Source: Pelomonas sp. SE-A7
GTDB lineage: Bacteria > Pseudomonadota > Gammaproteobacteria > Burkholderiales > Burkholderiaceae_C
Length of the DNA: 64,000 nt
Assembly: GCF_030345705.1 (NCBI RefSeq)
Contig: NZ_JAUASW010000001.1
Location: 1,550,001-1,614,000, forward strand
Direction: 5' to 3'
Under the pieces are notes generated by a model, which had not been told where the DNA came from, ran no database searches, and saw only the letters and a list, made by a program, of their open reading frames with translations. Position numbers and translations under genes: made by a program. Positions within the stretch are counted from its first letter, which is position 1, and each line of letters begins with the position of its first letter. Positions 34,495 to 42,119 of the stretch are shown piece by piece.

Positions 34495-35103
34495 TTATCG
34501 GGCGGCGGTCGTCGCGACCGCGCCCAGTCCACCAAAGAAAAGGTCGGCCACGATGGGCGCCATGGCCTCGTAGCTCAGGTCTCCATCCGGCCTCAGCCAG
34601 GTGAAGGTCCAGTTGATCATGCCAAACAGCAGCATGGTCAGGGGCTTGTGCAACTTGGCCGCCTCCAGTTCGGGGCGCACAGCGGCCACGGCATCGGCAA
34701 AGGCGGCCACGACCTGGCGCTCGGTCACCAGCAGCCGCGCCCGGTCCTCGTCCTGCAGGAACTTGACGTCCTCGGTCAGCACCCGGTGCTGGTACTGGGC
34801 CTCACCGTACTCCTGCACGAAGCGGCGTATCAGCTCGCGCAAATGCGGCTCGGGCGCCAGGCCCTGCTCGCGCACGTCCTCCACCAGCGAGGCCAGGCTC
34901 TGCACATGGCTCTCGCAGATCTGCATCAGGAGCTCATGCTTGTCGCGCACATAGTGGTAGAGCGTGGGCTTGGAAACCTCGCAAGCCTCGGCCACCTCGT
35001 TCATCGAGGTGCCCGGATAGCCCTTGGCCGCGAACAGGCGCGCCGCCTGTTCGAGGATTTGTTCGCGGGTGGCGTCGAAGCCGGGGGCGCGTCCTCTTGG
35101 CAT
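34495..35103 (-). CDS. paaR: TetR-family repressor, probable PaaR
   Basis: 202 aa. The N-terminal helix-turn-helix is typical of TetR (ILEQAARLFAAKGYPGTSMNEVAEACEVSKPTLYHYV over residues 16-48). It lies 7 nt behind paaE within the phenylacetate operon, as PaaR does in other betaproteobacteria, where phenylacetyl-CoA releases it from DNA. The palindrome at 41405-41418 is its likely operator. Confidence 0.85.
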   Translation of the reverse strand: MPRGRAPGFDATREQILEQAARLFAAKGYPGTSMNEVAEACEVSKPTLYHYVRDKHELLMQICESHVQSLASLVEDVREQGLAPEPHLRELIRRFVQEYGEAQYQHRVLTEDVKFLQDEDRARLLVTERQVVAAFADAVAAVRPELEAAKLHKPLTMLLFGMINWTFTWLRPDGDLSYEAMAPIVADLFFGGLGAVATTAAR

Positions 35104-35110
35104 CGGCTTC

Positions 35111-36190
35111 TTATCGCTCGTCGAAGGAGATCACCACGCGCGGGGTCAGCGCATGGGCCTGGCAGCTGAGGATGAAGCCGGCCGCCAGCTCGTGCTTGTC
35201 CAGCGCGAAGTTCTTGTCCATGCGCACCTCGCCTTCCAGCAGCTTGCAGCGGCAGGTCGAGCAGACCCCGCTCTTGCAGGAGAAAGGTACGTCCATGCCG
35301 GCGCGGGCGGCGGCATCCAGGATGCTCGGGTCGGTCTTGCTGAACTCGATCTCGCGGCTGACGCCGTCGCGTATCACGGTGACGATGGCTGCATCCGCAT
35401 CGCCCTCGCGCACCTCGTGGGGCACGGGCCGGCCGGTCTGCATCTCCACGGTGCCGAAGCGCTCCACGTGGATGTGCTCCTCGGCCACGCCGGAGGCCTT
35501 GAGCACGGCCTCGGCCGCCTCGTTCATCTCGAAGGGGCCGCAGACATAGGCCTCGTCGATGCCGGCCGCCGGCACCAGGCTGGCAAAGAAGGCCGCCAGC
35601 TTGCCCGCATCAATGCGTCCGGCCTGCAGCGGCGCATCGGTGGCTTCGCGCGAGAACACATGGTGCAGGGCCACGCGGGTGAGGTAGCGGTTCTTCAGGT
35701 CCTCGATCTCTTCCTTGAACATGGTCGTGGCCGGGCGGCGGTTGCCATAGATCAGGGTGAAGCGGCTGCCGGGCTCGCGCGCCAGCACGGTCTTCATGAT
35801 GGAGAGGATGGGCGTGATGCCCGAGCCGGCGGCAATGCCGACATGATGGCGCCCGGCCACGCCCTCGCGCGACTGGCCGAAACGGCCCTGCGGCGGAAAG
35901 ACCTGGACCTCATCGCCGGCCTTCAGCTGCTCGTTGATCCAGGTCGAGAAGCGGCCGCCATCGACCTTGCGCACGCCCACGCGCAGCTCGCCATCATCGA
36001 CGCCGGCGCAGATCGAGTACGAGCGGCGCAGGTCCTGGCCATCCACATCGGCGCGCAGGGTCAGGTATTGCCCCTGCGTGAAGCGGAAGGTCTCGGCCAG
36101 CTCGGGCGGCACGGCGAACGAGACGATGACGGCCTCGTCGGTATCAGGCCGGACTTCGAGGACTTTGAGCGGATGGAAGTGCAGGCTCAT
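35111..36190 (-). CDS. paaE: Phenylacetyl-CoA epoxidase reductase subunit PaaE
   Basis: 359 aa. FAD and NAD(P)-binding reductase domains come first (RRSYSICAG for flavin, GITPILSIMKTVL for nucleotide). A plant-type [2Fe-2S] ferredoxin domain lies at the C-terminus (CKSGVCSTCRCKLLEG). It passes electrons from NADPH to the di-iron oxygenase PaaAC. It is 2 nt from paaD. Confidence 0.95.
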   Translation of the reverse strand: MSLHFHPLKVLEVRPDTDEAVIVSFAVPPELAETFRFTQGQYLTLRADVDGQDLRRSYSICAGVDDGELRVGVRKVDGGRFSTWINEQLKAGDEVQVFPPQGRFGQSREGVAGRHHVGIAAGSGITPILSIMKTVLAREPGSRFTLIYGNRRPATTMFKEEIEDLKNRYLTRVALHHVFSREATDAPLQAGRIDAGKLAAFFASLVPAAGIDEAYVCGPFEMNEAAEAVLKASGVAEEHIHVERFGTVEMQTGRPVPHEVREGDADAAIVTVIRDGVSREIEFSKTDPSILDAAARAGMDVPFSCKSGVCSTCRCKLLEGEVRMDKNFALDKHELAAGFILSCQAHALTPRVVISFDER

Positions 36191-36192
36191 GG

Positions 36193-36708
36193 TCAGATCG
36201 GTTTGAAATGTTCAAAGGGCTCGCGGCAGCTAAGGCAGCGGTACAGCGCCTTGCAGGCCGTGGAACCGAAGGCCGAGAGCTTCTCGGTGTGCTCCGAGCC
36301 GCAGCGCGGGCAGGCCAGCTGGGTCAGCGCGGCGCGATGCACGAGGCGGATAGGCTGCGGGCCGCTGGCCGGCCCGGGCGGCGCGATTCCGTAGTCCTTC
36401 AGCTTCTGCCGTCCTTCTTCGCTGATCCAGTCCGTGGTCCAGGCGGGCGCGCGCTGCATCACGATCTCGATCTCGCCGAAGGCGGCCAGCGCGGCGCGCA
36501 CATCGTCCTGGATCAGCTCGGTGGCGGGGCAGCCGGAGTACGTGGGTGTCAGCACGACCTCCAGGCCGCCCGCCGTCTCGCGCAGGTCGCGGACTATGCC
36601 CAACTCGGCCAGCGTGATCACCGGCACCTCGGGGTCGGGAATCTGGCGCAGCACCTCCCAGGCGGCTTCCAGCCGTCCGCAGGTATTGGCCAGCGGCAGC
36701 GGGCTCAT
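36193..36708 (-). CDS. paaD: Phenylacetate epoxidase maturation protein PaaD
   Basis: 171 aa from the ATG at 36708, which overlaps the paaC stop by 1 nt; a longer frame reads through paaC and is not used. The N-terminal part is an MIP18/DUF59 domain (IPDPEVPVITLAELGIV, YSGCPATELI). The C-terminus has a zinc ribbon (CPRCGSEHTEKLSAF then CLSC). PaaD is thought to help mature the Fe-S or di-iron centres of the epoxidase. Confidence 0.93.
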   Translation of the reverse strand: MSPLPLANTCGRLEAAWEVLRQIPDPEVPVITLAELGIVRDLRETAGGLEVVLTPTYSGCPATELIQDDVRAALAAFGEIEIVMQRAPAWTTDWISEEGRQKLKDYGIAPPGPASGPQPIRLVHRAALTQLACPRCGSEHTEKLSAFGSTACKALYRCLSCREPFEHFKPI

Positions 36709-37484
36709 TACCACTTGCCTCCGGGGTAGCTGCGCTGCAGGTACTGCAAGGTGGTCAGCAGATGACCCATGTGCTCGCTGTGCATGCCGACCTTGCCTTC
36801 GCTGCGGAAGCCGCTGTCCTTCGGAACAGCCAGCTGTGCCTCTTGCAGGATCTCGGCAAACGCGGCACGCCAGTCGTCCTTCAGGTCGGACCAGGCCGGG
36901 CCGAGGCCTTGCGCGGCCGCAGCAGCATCCACCGCATCGGCATCGAAGAGCTCGTTGAAGTAAGGCCAGAGCGTGGCCAGTGCGGCCTGCATGCGCCGCA
37001 GCGATTCGTCCGTTCCATCGCCCAGGCGCACGACCCAGTCGGCCGCATGCTGCTGGTGGTAGGCCGCTTCCTTGACCGCCTTGCCGGCGATGGCCGCCAC
37101 CTCGGCATCCGAGGAGGTCTCCAGCCGGCGCCACAGCAGCAGCAGCCAGGTGGCGACGCCGAAATTGCGCAGCTGCGTGAACGCGAAGTCGCCGCGCGGC
37201 AGTTCCATCAGCACCGGATTCAGGTACTGGCGCTCGTCGCGCAGAAAGGCGAGCTGGTCTTCGTCATGGCCCTGGCCGTCGAGCTTGGCGGCATGCGTGA
37301 GCAGACCGCGCGCCTGGCCGAGCAGGTCCAGCGCGATGTTGGACAGCGCGATGTCCTCTTCCAGGATGGGCGCATGGCCGCACCATTCGCTGATGCGCTG
37401 GGCAAGGACCAGGCAGCTGTCGCCAATGCGGAGCAGGTATTGGACGGCCGGCGTGTTGCCGACCTTGATGCTTTGCTGACTCAT
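36708..37484 (-). CDS. paaC: Phenylacetyl-CoA epoxidase subunit PaaC
   Basis: 258 aa ferritin-like helical protein (IGDSCLVLAQRISEWCGHAP, IALDLLGQARGLL, EAAYHQQHAADWVVRLGDGT). PaaC is the structural partner of the catalytic PaaA and stabilises the oxygenase core. It lies 7 nt after paaB. Confidence 0.94.
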   Translation of the reverse strand: MSQQSIKVGNTPAVQYLLRIGDSCLVLAQRISEWCGHAPILEEDIALSNIALDLLGQARGLLTHAAKLDGQGHDEDQLAFLRDERQYLNPVLMELPRGDFAFTQLRNFGVATWLLLLWRRLETSSDAEVAAIAGKAVKEAAYHQQHAADWVVRLGDGTDESLRRMQAALATLWPYFNELFDADAVDAAAAAQGLGPAWSDLKDDWRAAFAEILQEAQLAVPKDSGFRSEGKVGMHSEHMGHLLTTLQYLQRSYPGGKW

Positions 37485-37491
37485 CGCGCGC

Positions 37492-37794
37492 TCACATGTG
37501 ATTCAGAGCGTCGGGCAGCTCGTAGAAGGTCGGATGGCGGTAGACCTTGTCTTCCATCGGGTCGAAGAACATGCCCTTCTCGCCCGGGTCGCTGGCCACG
37601 ATCTGGCTCGAGAGCACGACCCAGATGCTCGTGCCTTCCTGGCGGCGGGTGTAGACATCGCGGGCCATCTGCAAGGCCATCTTGGAGTCAGCCGCATGCA
37701 GGCTGCCGCAATGCTTGTGGTCCAGGCCCGCCTTGTTGCGGACAAAGACCTCCCACAGCGGCCATTCGTTCTGCGTGGTGTTGGTCGTGCTCAT
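37492..37794 (-). CDS. paaB: Phenylacetyl-CoA epoxidase subunit PaaB
   Basis: 100 aa. The conserved WPLWEVFVRNKAGLDHKHCG start and VYTRRQEGTSIWVV core are those of PaaB, which bridges the PaaAC units of the epoxidase. The ATG overlaps the paaA stop by 4 nt. Confidence 0.95.
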   Translation of the reverse strand: MSTTNTTQNEWPLWEVFVRNKAGLDHKHCGSLHAADSKMALQMARDVYTRRQEGTSIWVVLSSQIVASDPGEKGMFFDPMEDKVYRHPTFYELPDALNHM

Positions 37795-38792
37795 GCTGCT
37801 TGTTCCTTGGTAGCTTGCTTGCGGGCGTGGGCGAGTGCGGCCTCACGCACCCAGGCACCGTCTTCCCAGGCCTTGACCCGGGCGCCGAGGCGTTCGCGGT
37901 TCATCGGGCCGTCGCCATTGACCACACGCCAGAACTCGGCCCAGTCGATGGCGCCGAAGTCGTAGGAGTCGCGCTCGGCGTTCCACTTCAGGTCGGGGTC
38001 CGGCACGGTCACGCCGAGGATCTCGGCCTGCGGGATGGTGGCGTCGACGAACTTCTGGCGCAGGTCGTCATTGGAGATGCGCTTGATGCCCCAGCGCATG
38101 GACTGCTCGGAGTTCGGCGAGTCCTTGTCGGCCGGGCCGAACATCATCAGCGAGGGCCACCACCAGCGGTTCACGGCGTCCTGCACCATGGCCTTCTGCT
38201 CGGGCGTGCCTTCTTTCATGATCACCAGCAGCGACTCATAGCCCTGGCGCTGATGGAAGCTCTCTTCGCGGCAGACGCGGATCATGGCCCGCGCATAGGG
38301 CGCGTAGGAGCAGCGGCACAGCGGCACCTGGTTCATGATGGCCGCGCCATCCACCAGCCAGCCGATCACGCCTATGTCGGCCCAGGTCGTCGTCGGGTAG
38401 TTGAAGATCGAGCTGTACTTGGCCTTGCCGGTGTGCAGCGCGTCCAGCATCTGGTCACGGCTGGTGCCTAGCGTCTCGGCGGCCGAATAAAGATAAAGCC
38501 CGTGGCCGGCTTCGTCCTGCACCTTGGCCAGCAGAATGGCCTTGCGCTTCAGCGTCGGCGCGCGGGTGATCCAGTTGCCCTCGGGCAGCATGCCCACGCA
38601 CTCGGAATGCGCATGCTGGCTGATCTGGCGCACGAGCGTCTTGCGGTAGTGCTCGGGCATCCAGTCCTTGGCCTCGATGAAATCGCCGGCCGCGATGCGG
38701 GCCTCGAAGGCTTCCTCGCGTTGCGCGTCTTCGGCGCTGCGGACCTTGCTCGCCTGGTCTTGTGGACCGACGCTCATGGCTTGGGTGTACAT
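37791..38792 (-). CDS. paaA: Phenylacetyl-CoA 1,2-epoxidase catalytic subunit PaaA
   Basis: 333 aa. AAGGAG lies 7 nt before the ATG at 38792. The sequence follows PaaA closely: DWMPEHYRKTLVRQI, KVQDEAGHGLYLYSAAE (iron ligands), EESFHQRQGYE, RWWWPSLMMFGP. The di-iron centre inserts one oxygen into the ring of phenylacetyl-CoA. A short N-terminal extension (MYTQAMSVGPQDQ) precedes the conserved part. Confidence 0.96.
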   Translation of the reverse strand: MYTQAMSVGPQDQASKVRSAEDAQREEAFEARIAAGDFIEAKDWMPEHYRKTLVRQISQHAHSECVGMLPEGNWITRAPTLKRKAILLAKVQDEAGHGLYLYSAAETLGTSRDQMLDALHTGKAKYSSIFNYPTTTWADIGVIGWLVDGAAIMNQVPLCRCSYAPYARAMIRVCREESFHQRQGYESLLVIMKEGTPEQKAMVQDAVNRWWWPSLMMFGPADKDSPNSEQSMRWGIKRISNDDLRQKFVDATIPQAEILGVTVPDPDLKWNAERDSYDFGAIDWAEFWRVVNGDGPMNRERLGARVKAWEDGAWVREAALAHARKQATKEQAA

Positions 38793-38803
38793 GTCCGTAC
38801 TCC

Positions 38804-40111
38804 TTACTTGGGTCTCTTGTCGATCACACGCCGGGCCTTGCCGACGAGCGTCCGCTCGATCGAGTCTGGCGCACCGACCACCACCTTGGTGCTGACGCCG
38901 ATCAAGGTCTTGATGCGGTGCTGCAGCGACTTGGCCACCGCGCCGACATCGGCACCCGCGGCGGCGGGCTGCAGCTCGCAGCGCACTTCCACTTCATCCA
39001 GATTGCCATCGCGGCTGACCACGATCTGGTACTGGCCCGACAGCTGCGATTCCGCCAGCACCAGCTCCTCGATCTGCGTCGGGAACAGGTTGACGCCGCG
39101 GATGATCAGCATGTCGTCGCTGCGGCCGACGATCTTGCCCATGCGGCGCATGCTGCGCGACGTGGGCGGCAGCAGGCGGGTCAGGTCGCGGGTGCGGTAG
39201 CGGATGATGGGCAGGGCCTGCTTGCTCAGCGAGGTGAAGACCAGCTCGCCTTCGGCCCCGTCGGGCAGCACGACGCCGGTCTCGGGGTCGATGATCTCGG
39301 GATAGAAATGGTCCTCCCAGATCACCGGTCCGTCCTTGGACTCTATGCACTCGTTGGCCACGCCCGGGCCCATCACTTCGGAGAGGCCGTAGATGTCCAC
39401 CGCGTCGATGCCGGCCTTGGCCTCGATCTCGCGGCGCATGGCCTCGGTCCAGGGCTCGGCGCCGAAGATGCCGACCTTGACCGACATCTGGCGCGGGTCC
39501 AGGCCCTGGCGCTCGAACTCTTCGATGATCACCTGCATGTAGCTGGGCGTGACCATGATGATGTCGGGCCTGAAGTCCTGGATCAGCTGCACCTGCTTCT
39601 CGGTCTGGCCGCCCGACATGGGGATGACGGTGCAGCCAGCGCGCTCGGCGCCGTAATGCGCGCCCAGTCCGCCGGTGAACAGGCCGTAGCCATAGGCCAC
39701 GTGGACGATGTCGCCGGGCCGGCCGCCCGAGGCGCGGATCGAGCGGGCCACCAGGTGGGCCCAGGTGTCGATGTCGGACTGGGTGTAGCCCACCACGGTG
39801 GGCTTGCCGGTCGTTCCAGAGCTGGCGTGGATGCGGGCCACCTTCTCGCGCGGCACGGCGAACATGCCGAACGGGTAGTTATCGCGCAGGTCCTTCTTGG
39901 TCGTGAAAGGAAACTTGGCCAGGTCCGCAAGCGACTTCAGGTCGGCCGGATGGACACCCTTGGCATCGAAGGCCGCCTGGTAGTGCGGCACGTTGTCGTA
40001 GGCATGCTGCAGCGTCCAGCGAAGGCGCTGCAGCTGCAGGGCCTGCAACTCGTCCTTGCTGGCCTTCTCGATCGGCTCCAGGTCGCCTGGCGCGGGGTGC
40101 TTCACGGGCAT
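38804..40111 (-). CDS. paaK: Phenylacetate--CoA ligase PaaK
   Basis: 435 aa from the ATG at 40111, with GGAG 9 nt upstream; the frame further upstream is the shadow of paaI. The family motif ASSGTTGKPTVVGYT, the adenylate motif DIYGLSEVMGPGVA and the C-terminal RGVNLFPTQIE are clear. It activates phenylacetate to the CoA ester, the first step of the pathway. Confidence 0.95.
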   Translation of the reverse strand: MPVKHPAPGDLEPIEKASKDELQALQLQRLRWTLQHAYDNVPHYQAAFDAKGVHPADLKSLADLAKFPFTTKKDLRDNYPFGMFAVPREKVARIHASSGTTGKPTVVGYTQSDIDTWAHLVARSIRASGGRPGDIVHVAYGYGLFTGGLGAHYGAERAGCTVIPMSGGQTEKQVQLIQDFRPDIIMVTPSYMQVIIEEFERQGLDPRQMSVKVGIFGAEPWTEAMRREIEAKAGIDAVDIYGLSEVMGPGVANECIESKDGPVIWEDHFYPEIIDPETGVVLPDGAEGELVFTSLSKQALPIIRYRTRDLTRLLPPTSRSMRRMGKIVGRSDDMLIIRGVNLFPTQIEELVLAESQLSGQYQIVVSRDGNLDEVEVRCELQPAAAGADVGAVAKSLQHRIKTLIGVSTKVVVGAPDSIERTLVGKARRVIDKRPK

Positions 40112-40116
40112 CGTTC

Positions 40117-40551
40117 TTACTCCTCGATGCGGACCACGGGTTTGCCCTTCAACCGGTAGGACCGGCCGCGGAACAGGGCTATCAATTCGTCGCGCTGGTT
40201 GCGCACGCGGATGTCGTAGACGCCGGTGCGGCCGGACAGCTGCACTTCCTCGGCCTTGGCGGTGAGCACGTCGCCCAGCCTGCCCGGCGCCACGATGCTG
40301 ACGTCGAAGCCCGAGGCCACGGTCATCTCGTTGTAGGCATTGCAGGCGAAGGCAAAGGCCGAATCGGCCAGCGTGGTGATCAGGCCGCCGTGGCAGATGT
40401 CCAGGCCGTTGAGCATGTCCTCGCGCACCGTCATGGTCAGCGTGGCAGCACCCGGCGAGATGGCGACGATCTCCATGCCCAGGCCCTTGCTGGCCCGGTC
40501 GTTGGCGAACATGGCGTCGCGGACGCGCTCGGCGATTTGCTGTGCATCCAT
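40117..40551 (-). CDS. paaI: Hotdog-fold thioesterase PaaI
   Basis: 144 aa from the ATG at 40551, just after the paaG stop (a TTG at 40557 would add two residues). The hotdog motif GLDICHGGLITTLADSAFA is typical of PaaI, which hydrolyses dead-end hydroxyphenylacetyl-CoA and frees CoA. AAGGA lies upstream. It is followed by paaK at 5 nt. Confidence 0.93.
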   Translation of the reverse strand: MDAQQIAERVRDAMFANDRASKGLGMEIVAISPGAATLTMTVREDMLNGLDICHGGLITTLADSAFAFACNAYNEMTVASGFDVSIVAPGRLGDVLTAKAEEVQLSGRTGVYDIRVRNQRDELIALFRGRSYRLKGKPVVRIEE

Positions 40552-40553
40552 GT

Positions 40554-41363
40554 TCAACGGTCCTTGAATTCAGGAGCGCGCTTTTCCATGAAGGCGCGCA
40601 CGCCCTCGCTGTAGTCGTGGGCAAAGCCCAGCTCGCCTTGCGTCAGGGCCTCGACCCGCAGCGCGTCCTCGAAGTCGAGGGTCATCGCCTGGTCGATCAG
40701 GCGGCGGGTCTCGGCCAGAGCACGGCTGGGCATGGCAGCCAGCTTCTGGGCCGTCGCCAGGGCCTCGCTCATCAGCTCGGCATCGGGCACGGCGCGGGCG
40801 ATCAGGCCCAGGCTGACGGCCTCGGCGGCCTTGAGCTTGTCGCCCAGCAGGGCCAGCTGCAATGCCTTCGCGCGGCCGACCAGTCGCGGCAGCAGCCAGG
40901 TGCCGCCGCAGTCCGGGATCAGGCCGATCTTGGCGAAGGCCTGGATGAAGCTGGCGCCCTCGCCGGCCAGCACGATGTCGCAGCCCAGGGCCAGGTTGGC
41001 ACCGGCCCCGGCGGCCACGCCATTGACCGCGGCGACCGTAGGAATCGGCATGGCGCGCAGCTGCAGGGCCAGCGGGATGTAGTACTCGTCGAGCTGGCGC
41101 GAGATGTCCCTGGGCTTGCCGGTGGGATCCGGTGCCACCATGGGATCGGCCAGGTCCTGGCCGGCCGAGAACGCCCGGCCCTCGCCGGTGATCAGCACGG
41201 CCTTCACGCCCGCGTCTTCGGCGGCATCGGCCAGGGCCTGGCGCAGTTCGGCCAGCATGGCGGCAGTGAAGGCATTCAGTGCCGCCGGCCGGTTCAGCGT
41301 GATCAGGCGCACGGCGCCCTCGTCACGGATCATCAAGGCGCTTGCCGAACCAGGTTCAGACAT
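40554..41363 (-). CDS. paaG: Epoxyphenylacetyl-CoA isomerase PaaG (crotonase family)
   Basis: 269 aa from the ATG at 41363, with GGAG upstream. Crotonase features: LNRPAALNAFTAAM, GEGRAFSAGQDLAD, AAGAGANLALGCDIVLAGE and the acidic residue in IGLIPDCGGTW. It converts the ring epoxide to oxepin-CoA. It is the first gene of the operon, and its promoter overlaps the PaaR-like palindrome. Confidence 0.93.
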   Translation of the reverse strand: MSEPGSASALMIRDEGAVRLITLNRPAALNAFTAAMLAELRQALADAAEDAGVKAVLITGEGRAFSAGQDLADPMVAPDPTGKPRDISRQLDEYYIPLALQLRAMPIPTVAAVNGVAAGAGANLALGCDIVLAGEGASFIQAFAKIGLIPDCGGTWLLPRLVGRAKALQLALLGDKLKAAEAVSLGLIARAVPDAELMSEALATAQKLAAMPSRALAETRRLIDQAMTLDFEDALRVEALTQGELGFAHDYSEGVRAFMEKRAPEFKDR

Positions 41364-41404
41364 GGAGTCTCCGGAAGAAGTCTTGCGGCCGATCAACACT
41401 CTTG

Positions 41405-41418
41405 ACCGACCGGTCGGT
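41405..41418. promoter_or_regulatory. Perfect 14-bp palindrome, probable PaaR operator
   Basis: ACCGACCGGTCGGT reads the same on both strands. It lies between the divergent paaG and paaY genes and covers the predicted start of paaG transcription, a good place for repression by a TetR-family protein such as the product of 34495-35103. Confidence 0.7.
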
Positions 41419-41420
41419 AG

Positions 41421-41449
41421 ATCGTAAGGTCCGACTTGACCTGGCGCAA
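41421..41449 (-). promoter_or_regulatory. Predicted promoter of the paa operon
   Basis: On the minus strand: TTGCGC (41449-41444), a 17-nt spacer and TACGAT (41426-41421). Three and four positions match consensus. Transcription would start near 41414, inside the palindrome. Confidence 0.5.
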
Positions 41450-41496
41450 GTGCGAAGCGCGTCGCCACACCCCCGTAGAAACCCGAGGAATTCGCA

Positions 41497-42099
41497 ATGC
41501 CCTGCTATGCCATCGACGGCGTGACGCCGGTCGTCCATCCCAGCAGCCACGTGCATCCGACCGCCGTGCTGATAGGCGACGTCATCGTCGGCCCCGGCGT
41601 CTACATAGGCCCCTGCGCCTCGCTGCGCGGCGACTTCGGCCGCATCGTCATCCACGAGGGCGGCAACGTACAGGACTGCTGCGTGATCCATGGCTTCCCC
41701 GAATCCGAGACCGTGGTCGAGACCAACGGCCACATAGGCCATGGCGCCGTGCTGCACGGCTGCGTGGTGCGGCACGATGCCCTGGTCGGCATGAATGCCG
41801 TGGTGATGGACGAGGCCGAGGTCGGCGCGTATTCAATCGTCGCCGCCAGCGCCTTCGTGCGGGCCGGACTCAAGCTGCCCGAGCGCTCGCTGATCGCGGG
41901 CGTGCCGGCCAAGCTGGTTCGCGAGCTGAGCGAGGAAGAGATCGGCTGGAAGCTGGCCGGCACCCAGACCTACCAGCAGCTGACCCGGCGCTGCCACGCC
42001 TCGCTGACCGAGGTCCAGCCGCTGGCCGAGCCCGAGGCCGACCGGCCGCGGCTGCAGATCGCCAAGGAGCTCAAGCCCCTGGTGGCCACCAAGCGTTGA
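41497..42099 (+). CDS. paaY: PaaY, gamma-carbonic-anhydrase-fold thioesterase
   Basis: 200 aa left-handed beta-helix protein with hexapeptide repeats (VHPTAVLIGDVIVG, YIGPCASLRGDFGRI, HIGHGAVLHGCVV). It matches E. coli PaaY throughout, including the helical C-terminus (SEEEIGWKLAGTQTYQ). PaaY hydrolyses ring-cleavage CoA thioesters that go astray. It is divergent from paaG and shares the 133-nt control region. Confidence 0.9.
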   Translation: MPCYAIDGVTPVVHPSSHVHPTAVLIGDVIVGPGVYIGPCASLRGDFGRIVIHEGGNVQDCCVIHGFPESETVVETNGHIGHGAVLHGCVVRHDALVGMNAVVMDEAEVGAYSIVAASAFVRAGLKLPERSLIAGVPAKLVRELSEEEIGWKLAGTQTYQQLTRRCHASLTEVQPLAEPEADRPRLQIAKELKPLVATKR

Positions 42100-42100
42100 A

Positions 42101-42119
42101 ACCCGGCTTCAGGCCGGGT
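42101..42119. terminator. Possible shared hairpin between converging genes
   Basis: ACCCGGC (42101-42107) pairs with GCCGGGT (42113-42119) around a TTCAG loop, directly after the paaY stop and across the last codons of the converging gene. There is no T run, so termination is uncertain. Confidence 0.35.

Noticed and set aside
42101..42119. Hairpin as a strong bidirectional terminator.
   Set aside because: The stem is only 7 bp, has no T run on either strand and overlaps coding sequence, so it is kept only as a low-confidence feature.
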